A DNA stretch of 37,302 bases from Peptococcaceae bacterium (GTDB taxonomy: Bacteria; Bacillota; Peptococcia; DRI-13), in NCBI GenBank assembly GCA_020054815.1, contig JAIHAN010000010.1, forward strand, positions 1 through 37,302. Reading direction: 5' to 3'. Below the pieces are notes generated by a model. The model saw nothing but the letters and a program-made list of their open reading frames with translations, did no database searches and was not told where the DNA came from. A program made the translations under genes and the position numbers. Below are positions 17,701 to 26,205 of this stretch, in pieces (the stretch's first letter is position 1; each line of letters starts with the position of its first letter).

Positions 17701-18397
17701 AGTCAATAATATTAATGTTTACTATGGTGCAATCCATGCTATTAAGGGCGTTAGCCTGGAAGTTAAAGAAGGAGCTATCGTCACCCTGATTGGCGCCAAT
17801 GGTGCCGGCAAAAGTACGATTCTTAAAACCATCTCTGGCCTCCTGCGCCCTAAAACAGGCGAAATAGTATATGAAGGTAAAAAACTCAATACCATGGAAG
17901 CTCAGGACATTGTACGCTCAGGAGTCTGCCAGGTACCGGAAGGACGCCGGGTATTTGCCAACATGTCGGTACTGGAAAACCTGGAACTTGGCGCCTTTCT
18001 CCGTAAGGATAAAGTCCAGATCAAAGAAGACCTGGAGAAGGTCTTTGAAAAGTTTCCCCGTCTCAAAGAAAGAATGACACAATTGGCAGGAACTTTAAGC
18101 GGCGGGGAACAGCAGATGCTGGCCATAGGCCGGGCCATGATGTCAAGGCCCCGTTTAATGCTTCTGGATGAACCCTCCATGGGTCTTGCGCCTCTTTTGG
18201 TTAAGGAGATTTTCAGTATTATTAAGGAAATCAATCTTTCCGGCACCACTATTCTTCTGGTGGAACAAAATGCCCATATGGCTCTCTCCATCGCTAACTA
18301 CGCCTATGTCTTAGAAACTGGTAAAATAGTACTGGAAGGCCCTGCTAAAGAACTGGCGGAAAGTGAACAGGTGAAAAAGGCTTACCTTGGTGGGTAA
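17693..18397 (+). CDS. livF: Branched-chain amino acid ABC transporter ATPase LivF
   Basis: A 234-residue ATPase with Walker A GANGAGKSTILKTISG, QVPEGRRVFANMSVLENLELGAF, signature LSGGEQQMLAIGRAMMSRPRLMLLDEPSMGLAP and LLVEQNAHMALSIA, all typical of LivF. The start at 17693 overlaps the end of livG by 8 nt and has AGGAGGTGG just upstream; longer frames would overlap livG heavily. It completes the importer. Confidence 0.93.
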   Translation: MLKVNNINVYYGAIHAIKGVSLEVKEGAIVTLIGANGAGKSTILKTISGLLRPKTGEIVYEGKKLNTMEAQDIVRSGVCQVPEGRRVFANMSVLENLELGAFLRKDKVQIKEDLEKVFEKFPRLKERMTQLAGTLSGGEQQMLAIGRAMMSRPRLMLLDEPSMGLAPLLVKEIFSIIKEINLSGTTILLVEQNAHMALSIANYAYVLETGKIVLEGPAKELAESEQVKKAYLGG

Positions 18398-18437
18398 GCA
18401 ATAGTGTAAATATAGTAATGAAAGGTGGGAATTAAGA

Positions 18438-19091
18438 ATGTTAGTAAAAGAGCGTATGACACCCAACCCCATTACCATCACACCACAAACCACAGTTGCC
18501 ACTGCCCTGCAGTTGATGCGCGACAACAAAATACGCCGCCTTCCCGTCGTACAGGGAGATAAGCTCATCGGTATTGTCACAGACCGTGATTTACTGGAAG
18601 TTAGCCCATCCCCTGCTACCACCCTCAGTGTCTTTGAACTGAATTATCTACTGGCTAAGACTAAAGTCGCCGACATTCTCCCCAAGGATAAAAAGCTAAT
18701 TGTCATAAGCCCTGATGCCTTTGTAGAAGACGCAGCCTTATTAATGCGCGAAAACAAAATTGGCGGCATCCCTGTTGTGGATGACGGCAAACTGGTGGGC
18801 ATCATTACCGAAACTAACATTTTTGACACCTTTATTGATATCATGGGCATCAAGCAGGCGGGTTACCGTATTACCATCAAACTGGGCGAAGACCGTCCCG
18901 GTGTCCTGGCGGAAATCACCAAAGCCATTGCCTCCTGTGGCGGTAATATTACCCACACTGCCAGCTTTGTGAACGCTTCCGGAAACTCTATTATTGTATT
19001 TCGTATTAATCAAGGCGATTTAGAGAGTATCATTTCTGCCATAAATCAACAAGGCTACAGCGTCGTATCCGTTCAGCAAACCAATGCCTGA
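18438..19091 (+). CDS. CBS-CBS-ACT domain protein (AcuB-like)
   Basis: The 217-residue cytoplasmic protein has two CBS motifs (VKERMTPNPITITPQTTVATAL...GIVTDRDLL, residues about 1-55, and VADILPKDKKLIVISPDAFVEDAALLM...VGIITETNIF, about 73-130), then an ACT domain (GYRITIKLGEDRPGVLAEITKAIASCGGNI, about 142-215). CBS pairs bind adenine nucleotides and ACT domains bind amino acids. It is 40 nt after livF with AAAGGTGGG as ribosome site and is the last gene before a strong terminator, so it likely belongs to the liv transcript. It may sense branched-chain amino acids and energy state; that is inference. AcuB of Bacillus has the same architecture. Confidence 0.85.
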   Translation: MLVKERMTPNPITITPQTTVATALQLMRDNKIRRLPVVQGDKLIGIVTDRDLLEVSPSPATTLSVFELNYLLAKTKVADILPKDKKLIVISPDAFVEDAALLMRENKIGGIPVVDDGKLVGIITETNIFDTFIDIMGIKQAGYRITIKLGEDRPGVLAEITKAIASCGGNITHTASFVNASGNSIIVFRINQGDLESIISAINQQGYSVVSVQQTNA

Positions 19092-19095
19092 CGCC

Positions 19096-19130
19096 AAGAG
19101 GGCTCCCTCCGGAGCCCTCTTCTCTTTTTT
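19096..19130 (+). terminator. Strong terminator of the liv operon
   Basis: AAGAGGGCTCC (19096-19106) and GGAGCCCTCTT (19111-19121) form a perfect 11-bp stem with loop CTCC, followed by CTCTTTTTT. It starts 4 nt after the CBS-ACT stop codon. Confidence 0.9.
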
Positions 19131-19206
19131 CTGACCATAATTACCAAAAGGTAAAAAGTGCAACCATGCAGAATAAGAAATGATATGTACAAAAGGGGGA
19201 ATTAAT

Positions 19207-19596
19207 TTGCGAAAAATTTATATACTCATTCTGCTCCTGGCCATTCTTTCTCTTCTCCTAACCGGTTGCGGTAATAACGAAGAAAAGCAAATTGCCGACA
19301 CGGTAAGAACTTTTTATGATGCCATGAAAAAAGGCGACCTGGATAAAGCCCTCACCTTAACCAAAGGTACGGATCAAGCTTCACCGGAACAGTTACAGGC
19401 CGCCAAGGATATTCTGGCCCTGGGCAGCAGTATGGCTAAAGGTATAGACAAAGTAGTCATCAAGCAGGTAAAACTGCTGGACGAGAAAAATGCTCTGGTT
19501 CTTGTAGAACTACAGCTAGGAGGTAAAGCAAAAGACACAAAAATGAAAGCCTTCAAGGAAGCCTCAGGCTGGAAAGTGGATATTTCGGGGCAATAA
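19207..19596 (+). CDS. Small lipoprotein, DUF4878-like
   Basis: The start is taken as TTG 19207, since AAGGGGGA lies 6 nt upstream and the signal peptide then begins directly (RKIYILILLLAILSLLLTGC); the longer frame from 19180 covers its own ribosome site. The result is a 129-residue lipoprotein with lipobox LLTGC. The mature part (NEEKQIADTVRTFYDAMKKGDLDKALTL, ending in AFKEASGWKVDISG) has the shape of the NTF2-like DUF4878 fold, in which a helix-rich start is followed by a curved sheet. It stands alone between two terminated units. Role unknown; anchored outside the membrane. Confidence 0.75.
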   Translation: MRKIYILILLLAILSLLLTGCGNNEEKQIADTVRTFYDAMKKGDLDKALTLTKGTDQASPEQLQAAKDILALGSSMAKGIDKVVIKQVKLLDEKNALVLVELQLGGKAKDTKMKAFKEASGWKVDISGQ

Positions 19597-19698
19597 TAAC
19601 GGGAGTTACTTTATAACTTTTCCGGCTCGGGATTATAACCAATACTTACTGCCCGTGCAAAAAGTTAGGGGAAAATACGGCTAGAGGGTCCACCAATC

Positions 19699-19968
19699 TT
19701 AATGCACAATACGAGGTTTGCCGTTTCCTTCCCCTTCTGCCTCCGATATATGCTGGAAGATATTACTAAGCCAGTTAATCGTTTCATGCTCTACCCGTTT
19801 GCTCAGGACCATGTCGTTTTCAATCAGGTAATCATAGACCTCAACCCGGTTCTTTTCGGGCAGGTACCTTACAATATCGCAAAGCTCCAGAATTTCCTCC
19901 CGGGACAATTCCCTTTTCCCCTTCCTCGTTATTTCATTTATATCTTTTAGTTTCTCTAAGAGTGTCAT
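19699..19968 (-). CDS. Uncharacterised 89-residue protein
   Basis: An ATG start with AAAGGAG 8 nt upstream supports a real gene. The product is charged and probably all-helical (LLEKLKDINEITRKGKRELS, EEILELCDIVRYLPEKNRVEVYDYLIENDMVLSKR). It has no cysteine cluster, membrane segment or signal peptide. I do not recognise the family. It lies downstream of the aminotransferase on the same strand but is separated from it by a terminator. Confidence 0.6.
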   Translation of the reverse strand: MTLLEKLKDINEITRKGKRELSREEILELCDIVRYLPEKNRVEVYDYLIENDMVLSKRVEHETINWLSNIFQHISEAEGEGNGKPRIVH

Positions 19969-20070
19969 CTTTCGTACTCCTTTCTGAAATCAGCTTAGGA
20001 ATAGTGTTGGCCCCTTTACCCTGATTAATGTATGGGGATTAAGAAGTATAACCACCGGTAATTTCGTTGC

Positions 20071-20103
20071 AAAAAAAGACTCCTTGCTACTTTGCAAGAA
20101 GTC
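20071..20103 (-). terminator. Terminator of the aminotransferase gene
   Basis: On the minus strand GACTTCTTGC (20103-20094) pairs with GCAAGGAGTC (20087-20078) with one G-U pair, followed by TTTTTTT. It lies 28 nt after the stop codon. Confidence 0.85.
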
Positions 20104-20131
20104 CTGGCAGAGGTCCAATATACAATAAATA

Positions 20132-21313
20132 TCAGGCATTGACAAAGGCCTGGGCCAGCCGTCTGATGCCTTCATCGATATCGCTTTCTTTGGCTAAGCT
20201 GTAACAAACCCTTAGGCAATTTTCCCCACGCCGGTCAGGGTAGAAAGAGGAACCGGCCACATAAGCCACCTTATGATTAATCACGGCTGGGGCCAGCCTT
20301 TTCAAAGTATCCACCTGGTCCTTTAACTGTACCCACACGTAATAACCACCCTCGGGTTCATTCCAGGTGGCCCTGTCCTTAAAATATTTCTGTAAAGCGC
20401 TGATAGTCAGGTCTCTTTTTTGTTTTAGCCCGGCACAGGTCATGGCAATCTGCTTTTCTATAAGACCCCGTTTACCTGCTTCATAGGCCAGGAGCTGGCT
20501 AAGAGAGGAGGAAGTCTGATCCGAACCCTGCTTGAAGAGAATTAGTGTCTCAATGAGTTTAGGATGAGCGGCAATCCAGCCTAGCCTTACCCCCGGGGAG
20601 AAAATTTTCGAAAAGGTTCCTAAATAAATCACCATATTCTCCGTATCCAGGGCCTTGATGGTGGGAATCTCATCTCCGCTGAAGCGCAATTCCCCGTAAG
20701 CGTTGTCATCAATGACCGGCACCCGGTATTCATTGGCCAGCTCAATCAATTTCTTTCTCCGCTCCAGACTCATCACCCGGCCTGTGGGATTTTGAAAAGT
20801 TGGTATCACATAAATAAATTTGGGTTTTCGGGGTGTGTTTTTTAGGAAATTCTCCAGCTGGTCCACCTGCATCCCGTCCTCGTCGGCAGGAATGGGAACG
20901 ATCTCCGCTTCATAGGAAACAAAGGTGGTGATGGCTCCCAAATAAGTGGGAGCTTCCATGACAATCAAATCCCCGGGATCCAGAAATACCCGGCAGATCA
21001 GGTCCAGCCCCTGCAGGGAACCACTGGTGATTAGAATATTCTCCATGTTTACCTTCATCTGCTGTTCCTGCATTCTCCCCGCCACAAATTCCCGTACATG
21101 GGTAAAGCCCGGCACCGGACCATACTGTAAAGCAATGTCTTTTTTATCGGTTAAGACCTGGTGGGCTATCTCTTCTATCTCATCTAAAAACCATCTGGGA
21201 TCGGGGAACCCCCCTGCAAAAGAAATGATATCAGGCTGCTCGGAAAGTTTGAATAACTCCGCCAGGTCGGAATTTCCGGATTTTTGCACCCTCTTTGCAT
21301 ATAAATGCTCCAT
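20132..21313 (-). CDS. PLP-dependent aminotransferase, class I/II (2-aminoadipate/MocR-like group)
   Basis: A 393-residue enzyme of fold type I. The N-terminal DIISFAGGFPDPRWF, then ITSGSLQGLDLICRVFLDPGD, PTFQNPTGRVMSLERRKKL, VIDDNAYGELRF and the PLP-lysine motif LGTFSKIFSPGVRLGWIAA are the marks of the subgroup that includes LysN/2-aminoadipate, aromatic and branched-chain aminotransferases and the MocR enzyme domain. It lacks the GntR DNA-binding domain, so it is a free enzyme. Proximity to the liv importer would suit a role in branched-chain or aromatic amino-acid turnover, but that is only context. A perfect 18-bp inverted repeat lies 65 nt upstream of its start. Confidence 0.87.
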   Translation of the reverse strand: MEHLYAKRVQKSGNSDLAELFKLSEQPDIISFAGGFPDPRWFLDEIEEIAHQVLTDKKDIALQYGPVPGFTHVREFVAGRMQEQQMKVNMENILITSGSLQGLDLICRVFLDPGDLIVMEAPTYLGAITTFVSYEAEIVPIPADEDGMQVDQLENFLKNTPRKPKFIYVIPTFQNPTGRVMSLERRKKLIELANEYRVPVIDDNAYGELRFSGDEIPTIKALDTENMVIYLGTFSKIFSPGVRLGWIAAHPKLIETLILFKQGSDQTSSSLSQLLAYEAGKRGLIEKQIAMTCAGLKQKRDLTISALQKYFKDRATWNEPEGGYYVWVQLKDQVDTLKRLAPAVINHKVAYVAGSSFYPDRRGENCLRVCYSLAKESDIDEGIRRLAQAFVNA

Positions 21314-21377
21314 AAACTTCTAGCTCCCCTCGCTCATATAATGATTTAATATAGCATAAATCCGGCAGCCTGTAACA

Positions 21378-21416
21378 AACACACAGACAAGTATACAATA
21401 TACTTGTCTGTGTGTT
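21378..21416. promoter_or_regulatory. Perfect 18-bp inverted repeat upstream of the aminotransferase
   Basis: AACACACAGACAAGTATA (21378-21395) is followed by CAA and then its exact complement (21399-21416). The dyad lies between the hydrogenase stop (21432) and the aminotransferase start (21313), both on the minus strand. The 3-nt loop and 18-bp stem could end the hydrogenase transcript, but no T-tract follows (TTTGTTACAGG on the minus strand), and the core ACAAGTATA/TATACTTGT looks more like a regulator's binding site. Confidence 0.6.
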
Positions 21417-21431
21417 ATGCACAAATGTCCA

Positions 21432-22709
21432 TCAAGTAAAGTCTCTTTTAAACATATTGGATTTTTCTCCTTCTAATAATTCCTGAATTTCTGCAAAACC
21501 TAATTTCTTCAATAAGGCCAAAACATACTCGTTATCAGCGGGAGTCAGACTATCGGCTTCTTCACCGTAGCGGTTAACCAGTTCTCTCCCTTTACCCGGA
21601 TCTATCAGCACCTGGGGCCCTCCCACACATCCTCCTGCACAGCCCATACCTTCGTAAAAATTAACCTCAATTTTACCCTCCAGGGCATCCTGCAGCATCT
21701 TGCGGCATTCTTTAACTCCATCGGCTTGGGCTGAAACAATCTGGATTGGTTTTTCAGGCCTTAACCTTCTCAAGGTATCAGCCACCGCTTTACTGACCCC
21801 GCCCGTCCGGGCATAAATCCTGCCGGCCCGGGAAGAATGTTCGCTTTCGTCCTCTTCCATTTCTGCCGGGTTAATCCCTACAGCCTCAAAAATCTGCTTC
21901 AATTCTTTAAAAGTAATCACCACATCCACGGCATCTTTGACATCCTCTTCTTTAGCTTCGGCCTTTTTTGCCACGCAGGGACCGATAAATACTACCTTCG
22001 CGTCAGGATGAAGCTTTTTTATCCCCCGCCCGCAGGCTACCATAGGCGATACAGAAGGAGAGATATGAGGAATCAGTTTAGTGTAAACCTTTTTCACCAT
22101 ACCTACCCACATTGGGCAGCAGCAGCTTGTGAGAACAAAATCTCCCTCTTTATGAACATGAGTATCAAACTCCAGTGCTTCTTTTAGCGTAAGTATATCG
22201 GCAAAAAGAGCCACTTCCACCATGCCGTAAAACCCTAAATGCTTTAGCGCAGCCCGCAGTTTCCCTGGTGTCACATCAGGACCAAACTGTCCAAAAAATG
22301 CCGGAGCTACAATGGCATAAACCGGTACACTGCGGTCTTTTAAAACTTCGATCAAAGGAATGAATTCCTTTCTGTCTACCAAATGCTTATAATCGCAGGC
22401 TTCAATACAGGCGCCGCAGCTCTCACAATAATCATGTTTGATAATGACATTGCCCTGTTCATCCCTTTCAATGGCATGAAAAAGGCAAGCTACCTCACAC
22501 TTCCTTTTCTCACATCCCGCATCACCCCTGCAATCTTTAACCTTGAAAACCACTTTGTCCGGGTCTCCCCTGCCGGTAGCATAGTCAACATAACGGTTGA
22601 TGTCATCATCACCCAGGCTCTTTAATTTTTCTACATCTTCAGCCAGTTTCCCATCATAGGCCGATTTAACCAAATCTTTAAAGATTTGTTCGTAAGTTAG
22701 AGTTGTCAC
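21432..22709 (-). CDS. [FeFe]-hydrogenase-like protein with variant H-cluster motif
   Basis: A 425-residue monomeric protein with a GTG start (GGAGGG 5 nt upstream). Residues 60-105 hold two [4Fe-4S] ferredoxin-type clusters, the second as CESCGACIEAC. The H-cluster domain has L1 LTSCCCPMW (194-201, three adjacent cysteines), L2 IGPCVAKKAEA (about 242-251) and L3 EGMGCAGGCVGGP (353-365). The usual group A forms are TSCCPxW, MPCxxKxxE and ExMxCxGGC; this set resembles the group B monomeric enzymes. The four H-cluster cysteines are all present. It lies 74 nt after modC on the same strand, so it may share control with the nif-mod genes and handle the H2 or reductant produced with nitrogenase. 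Sensor roles exist in related groups. Confidence 0.85.
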   Translation of the reverse strand: MTTLTYEQIFKDLVKSAYDGKLAEDVEKLKSLGDDDINRYVDYATGRGDPDKVVFKVKDCRGDAGCEKRKCEVACLFHAIERDEQGNVIIKHDYCESCGACIEACDYKHLVDRKEFIPLIEVLKDRSVPVYAIVAPAFFGQFGPDVTPGKLRAALKHLGFYGMVEVALFADILTLKEALEFDTHVHKEGDFVLTSCCCPMWVGMVKKVYTKLIPHISPSVSPMVACGRGIKKLHPDAKVVFIGPCVAKKAEAKEEDVKDAVDVVITFKELKQIFEAVGINPAEMEEDESEHSSRAGRIYARTGGVSKAVADTLRRLRPEKPIQIVSAQADGVKECRKMLQDALEGKIEVNFYEGMGCAGGCVGGPQVLIDPGKGRELVNRYGEEADSLTPADNEYVLALLKKLGFAEIQELLEGEKSNMFKRDFT

Positions 22710-22783
22710 GCTAACCCTCCACTCAGCTTGTATTATCCAATATTATGCCTCACGGCGAAAAATATAATGTGATAAAGAAACTT

Positions 22784-23854
22784 TTACGTTATAATGAAAA
22801 GTTTATCCTGAGGAAGATTAAGATAAACCGTACTCCCCGGATCAAGTAGTGCCCCTTCCTGCTTGGGAATTCTTGCTACGAGATGTAAATCCTGTACATC
22901 AGGAAAATTAAAGTAATAGGTATAATTAGTTACTTCCTCTACTACCTGGCTGACGGTGGCTGAAAACGTATTTGCGCTGGATGAGGCCGTAATCCGTAAG
23001 AATTCAGAACGTATGCCCAGGATAACAGGTTGGTTCATTGTGATTTTTTTGTTATCGGGTATTAGTGCTTTTACCTCACTGTCCAAACCCTTAACCTGTA
23101 CGCATACTTCATTCCCCTCTTGGCAGGTCACAACCCCCTGCAGGAAGTTCTCTACCCCCAGCAGTTTAGCTGCTTCTAACGTTGCTGGCCCCTCAACTAC
23201 ATCTTGTTTGTCCCCAAACTGCAGAAGTTTTCCTCCCCCGTACACTGCCATTTTGGAACAAAGACTGTAGGCTTCGGCAACGTTATGGGTAACGAAAAGT
23301 ATACTGCCTCTGTAATAATTGTGGAGCTCATACAGTTCATACAGAAGCTGCTCCTTGACCTGGGTATCCAGGGCGGAAAAAGGCTCATCCAATAGCAGCA
23401 GCTCCGGTTCGGGAGCCAAAGCACGAGCCAGGGCTACCCGCTGCTGCTGCCCCCCCGATAACTGATGAGGATAACGCCCTTCCAGCCCCTGCAGCTTCAT
23501 TTTCTGCAGGAGAATAGTCACCTTATCCTTAATTTCTGCTTTTGAGAGGTGCTGTATACCAAAGGCTACGTTTTGACCAACTGTAAGATGGGGAAAAAGG
23601 GCGTAATTCTGAAAGACAAGTCCAACTTTACGGCTCTGGGGCGGAAGATTAATACCTAACTGCCCATCATATAAAACCTTGCCGTTAAGAACAATCCGAC
23701 CCTGGTCAGGCCGCACCAGACCTGCTATACACTGTATAGTCAGACTCTTTCCACAGCCCGAAGGACCAAGAATGGCAAGAATCTCCCGCTCAATAGAAAA
23801 TGCTGCATCCAGAGAAAATCCGGGCAGCTTTTTCTTGATATTAACCTTAAGCAC
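22784..23854 (-). CDS. modC: Molybdate ABC transporter ATPase ModC
   Basis: A 356-residue ATPase with Walker A GPSGCGKSLTIQCIAG, signature LSGGQQQRVALARAL, Walker B LLLLDEPFSALD and VTHNVAEAYSL. The C-terminal 120 residues are a TOBE/MOP-like domain (VILGIRSEFLRI...FSATVSQVVEEVTNYTYYFN), as in ModC and CysA-type subunits. The start is GTG 23854 after GGGAGGTG. It is 20 nt downstream of modB. With ModA and ModB it brings molybdate in for the FeMo cofactor. Confidence 0.9.
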   Translation of the reverse strand: MLKVNIKKKLPGFSLDAAFSIEREILAILGPSGCGKSLTIQCIAGLVRPDQGRIVLNGKVLYDGQLGINLPPQSRKVGLVFQNYALFPHLTVGQNVAFGIQHLSKAEIKDKVTILLQKMKLQGLEGRYPHQLSGGQQQRVALARALAPEPELLLLDEPFSALDTQVKEQLLYELYELHNYYRGSILFVTHNVAEAYSLCSKMAVYGGGKLLQFGDKQDVVEGPATLEAAKLLGVENFLQGVVTCQEGNEVCVQVKGLDSEVKALIPDNKKITMNQPVILGIRSEFLRITASSSANTFSATVSQVVEEVTNYTYYFNFPDVQDLHLVARIPKQEGALLDPGSTVYLNLPQDKLFIIT

Positions 23855-23874
23855 TAAGTAAACACCTCCCGTCT

Positions 23875-24552
23875 CTAATGACGATGCGCCCCTATCCGCT
23901 GCCGTTTTTTCAAGTAATTGAGGGCCATGATTACACTAAAGGAAATACAGATAATCACGAAAACCAAGCCATAAGCCTTACCCATTTGGCCTGCTTCCAC
24001 GGCCAAATAAATGGCTACGGGAATTGTCTGGGTTTTCCCATAGATATTACCGGCGAGCATGATAGTGGCACCAAATTCGCCCAGGGCCCGGGCAAAGGAG
24101 AGAACAGTCCCTGCGGCAATTCCCGGCCAGGCCAGGGGCATGGTAATTTTCCAGAAGATAGTCCATTCGGAAGCACCCAAGGTACGGGCCGCATCCTCAA
24201 TATTGGCCTCGACCTGTTCAAAAGCCCCCCGGGCTGTTTGATACATCAAAGGAAAAGCCACTACTGAAGCTGCAATAACCGTGGCAGACCAACTGAATAT
24301 TACTGTTTGTCCAAGCCGTAACAGGAGCCTGCCTAGTGGACCGTTATTGCCAAAAAAAAGCAGCAGGGCAAATCCTATAACCGTGGGAGGTAAAACAATA
24401 GGAAGGATAAAGAGGCCATCTATCAGGTCCCTCCCCCTTCCTCGATAATGTACCATCCAGCGGGCTGCCGCTATACCCAGGAAAAAAGCAATGAAAGTAG
24501 CGGTAAATGCAGTTTTCAAGGAAATCCAGACTGGTAATAAATCAAATTCCAT
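23875..24552 (-). CDS. modB: Molybdate ABC transporter permease ModB
   Basis: A 225-residue permease of about five membrane segments with the typical ModB segments LPIVLPPTVIGFALLLFFGNNGPLG and the EAA-loop region EDAARTLGASEWTIFWKITMPLAWPGIAAGTVLSFARALGEFGATIMLAG. The start is 15 nt after the modA stop. Complete. Confidence 0.92.
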   Translation of the reverse strand: MEFDLLPVWISLKTAFTATFIAFFLGIAAARWMVHYRGRGRDLIDGLFILPIVLPPTVIGFALLLFFGNNGPLGRLLLRLGQTVIFSWSATVIAASVVAFPLMYQTARGAFEQVEANIEDAARTLGASEWTIFWKITMPLAWPGIAAGTVLSFARALGEFGATIMLAGNIYGKTQTIPVAIYLAVEAGQMGKAYGLVFVIICISFSVIMALNYLKKRQRIGAHRH

Positions 24553-24566
24553 TGTTGATCACGCCT

Positions 24567-25344
24567 TTATTTAGCAACTACTATAAAGCCATATTTTTCG
24601 AATATTTTCTTAGCCTTTTCCCCCGTTAGGAAATTAGTGAATTCCACAGCTTCCCGGGAATGCTTGCTGCCCTTGATTACAGCCATGGGGTACAGTACAG
24701 GGGAGTGGGATTGGGAGGCCGCTGCAGCAATAACTTTCACCTTGTCCGATATTTTGGTATCGGTCTGGTAGACTATTCCCGCGTCTACATTTCCTGTCTC
24801 CACATAGGCCAAGACTTGGCGGACATCTTTTGCATACACAACCTTGGAAAGTATTTGTTCCCACAAACCCAGAGATACTATTGCCTCCTGAGCGTATTTA
24901 CCTGCAGGAACGCTCTCTGGAGCTCCTATAGCTACCTTTTTCACCCTCTCCCGGGCCAAATCCTGAAAGCTGTTTATAGCAGTCGAGTCACGGGGTACAA
25001 TTAATACCATCCTGTTTTCTAAAAGATCATGACGCGATCCCTCCATGAGGAAATTTTTCTGCTGTAGGGCGTCCATCTGCTTGGGTGCCGCAGATATAAA
25101 AATATCCACAGGGGCTCCCTGCTCAATCTGCTGCTGTAAAGCGCCGGAAGACCCAAAATTTAACATCAGTTCCACCCCGGAGTTTTCCTTTATATAGTTC
25201 TTTAATTTCATTCATGGCATCGGTCAGACTGGCTGCCACGGAAAGGGTTAAAGTTACCGGTTTCGCTTTTTGCAGTGTACAGGCTCCTAAAACCAGGGAG
25301 ACTATAAATAAAAAAATACATCCGATCATATGTTTTCCCTTCAC
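24567..25344 (-). pseudogene. modA: Molybdate-binding lipoprotein ModA, broken by a frameshift
   Basis: The gene begins at 25344 with a lipoprotein signal (IGCIFLFIVSLVLGAC) and the mature start LTLSVAASLTDAMNEIKELY, exactly as in ModA. From about 25190 the match continues in another frame: KENSGVELMLNFGSSGALQQQIEQGAPVDIFISAAPKQMD, then KVAIGAPESVPAGKYAQEA and VVYAKDVRQVLAYVETGNVDAGIVY to the stop at 24567. The break lies in a short A-run (TTT at 25189-25191 on the plus strand; minus reads TATAAAGGAAAAC). Two extra A residues, or one fewer, would restore a normal ModA of about 260 residues. It may be a sequencing error, a true mutation or recoding. Without it the ModBC importer would lack its binding protein. 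Confidence 0.85.
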
Positions 25345-25385
25345 TCAGCAACCCTCCCTGTAGGAAAAATTTATTACATCTATCT

Positions 25386-26192
25386 CTAAGCCTTTGCGCT
25401 AAGTATCTTCATTATTTCCTGTTCCACCTGCTTAATAGTTTCAAGACCGGGATTTACCTTTACTTGAAGGCATTCTTTGACAGCTTTCATAAACTGGAGA
25501 TAATCGCAATTGCCAGCCCTCTCCCCAATCCCGCCAATTGTACAGTCCACATAGTTAGCGCCACCCTGGACTGCCGCCAGGGAATTAGCCACCGCCAGGC
25601 CGAAGTCATTGTGACCATGAAACCCCAGGTCTACAGGAACGGCTGTTTTAAGATAAGATATCTCGGCAAGTATCCTTTCCGGAGAAAGTATCCCGACAGT
25701 ATCGGCGTATCTTATCATCTGGGCTCCTTCCGCAAAGGCATGAGAGCACAACTCAAGTAAAAAAGCCAGGTCCGCCCGGGAAGCGTCCTCCATCCCTACA
25801 TTGACCGTAAAGCCATACTCCCTGGCAAAATAAACACATCTTTTCAACTGGTCAAGAATCCACTTCCGGTCTTTTTTTAGCTTGGCCGCAATCTGGAGGT
25901 CGGAAGACGGTACGGATATATGAATAATATCCACTCCACAATCTATGGAATGCTGGATATCACTGATATTCATCCTGTTCCAGGCTGAAATCCTGCTATT
26001 GAGCTTTAGTTCGACTATCTTTTCTATACTTTTTTTCTCTTCGCCGCCTATAGCAAGTATTCCTGCTTCAATTTGATATATGCCAATACTGTTCAGCAGC
26101 TTGGCAATTTCGATTTTATCATTAAAATCCAGCGCCAAACCAGGTTGTTGTTCCCCATCTCTAAGAGTTGTATCAATAATCCTTATTTCCAT
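25386..26192 (-). CDS. nifV: Homocitrate synthase alpha subunit (NifV-alpha)
   Basis: The 268-residue protein has the catalytic half of a DRE-TIM homocitrate/isopropylmalate synthase: IIDTTLRDGEQQPGLALDF, IEAGILAIGG, ISVPSSDLQI, NVGMEDASRADLAFL, RYADTVGILSPERI and the metal-binding LGFHGHNDFGLAVANSLAA with GGANYVDCTIGGIGERAGN. ATG 26192 (GGTGG 6 nt upstream) is the start; a longer frame overlaps the next gene. It lacks the C-terminal regulatory part, which is carried by NifV-omega. Such split homocitrate synthases are known from Clostridium pasteurianum (nifV-omega and nifV-alpha). The product homocitrate is a part of the FeMo cofactor. Confidence 0.88.
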   Translation of the reverse strand: MEIRIIDTTLRDGEQQPGLALDFNDKIEIAKLLNSIGIYQIEAGILAIGGEEKKSIEKIVELKLNSRISAWNRMNISDIQHSIDCGVDIIHISVPSSDLQIAAKLKKDRKWILDQLKRCVYFAREYGFTVNVGMEDASRADLAFLLELCSHAFAEGAQMIRYADTVGILSPERILAEISYLKTAVPVDLGFHGHNDFGLAVANSLAAVQGGANYVDCTIGGIGERAGNCDYLQFMKAVKECLQVKVNPGLETIKQVEQEIMKILSAKA

Positions 26193-26205
26193 AATTCCAC
26201 CATAT

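Noticed and set aside
25180-25200. Programmed ribosomal frameshift in modA
   Set aside because: The site TATAAAGGAAAAC has no known slippery heptamer or stimulating structure that I can see; a mutation or sequencing error in the A-run is simpler.
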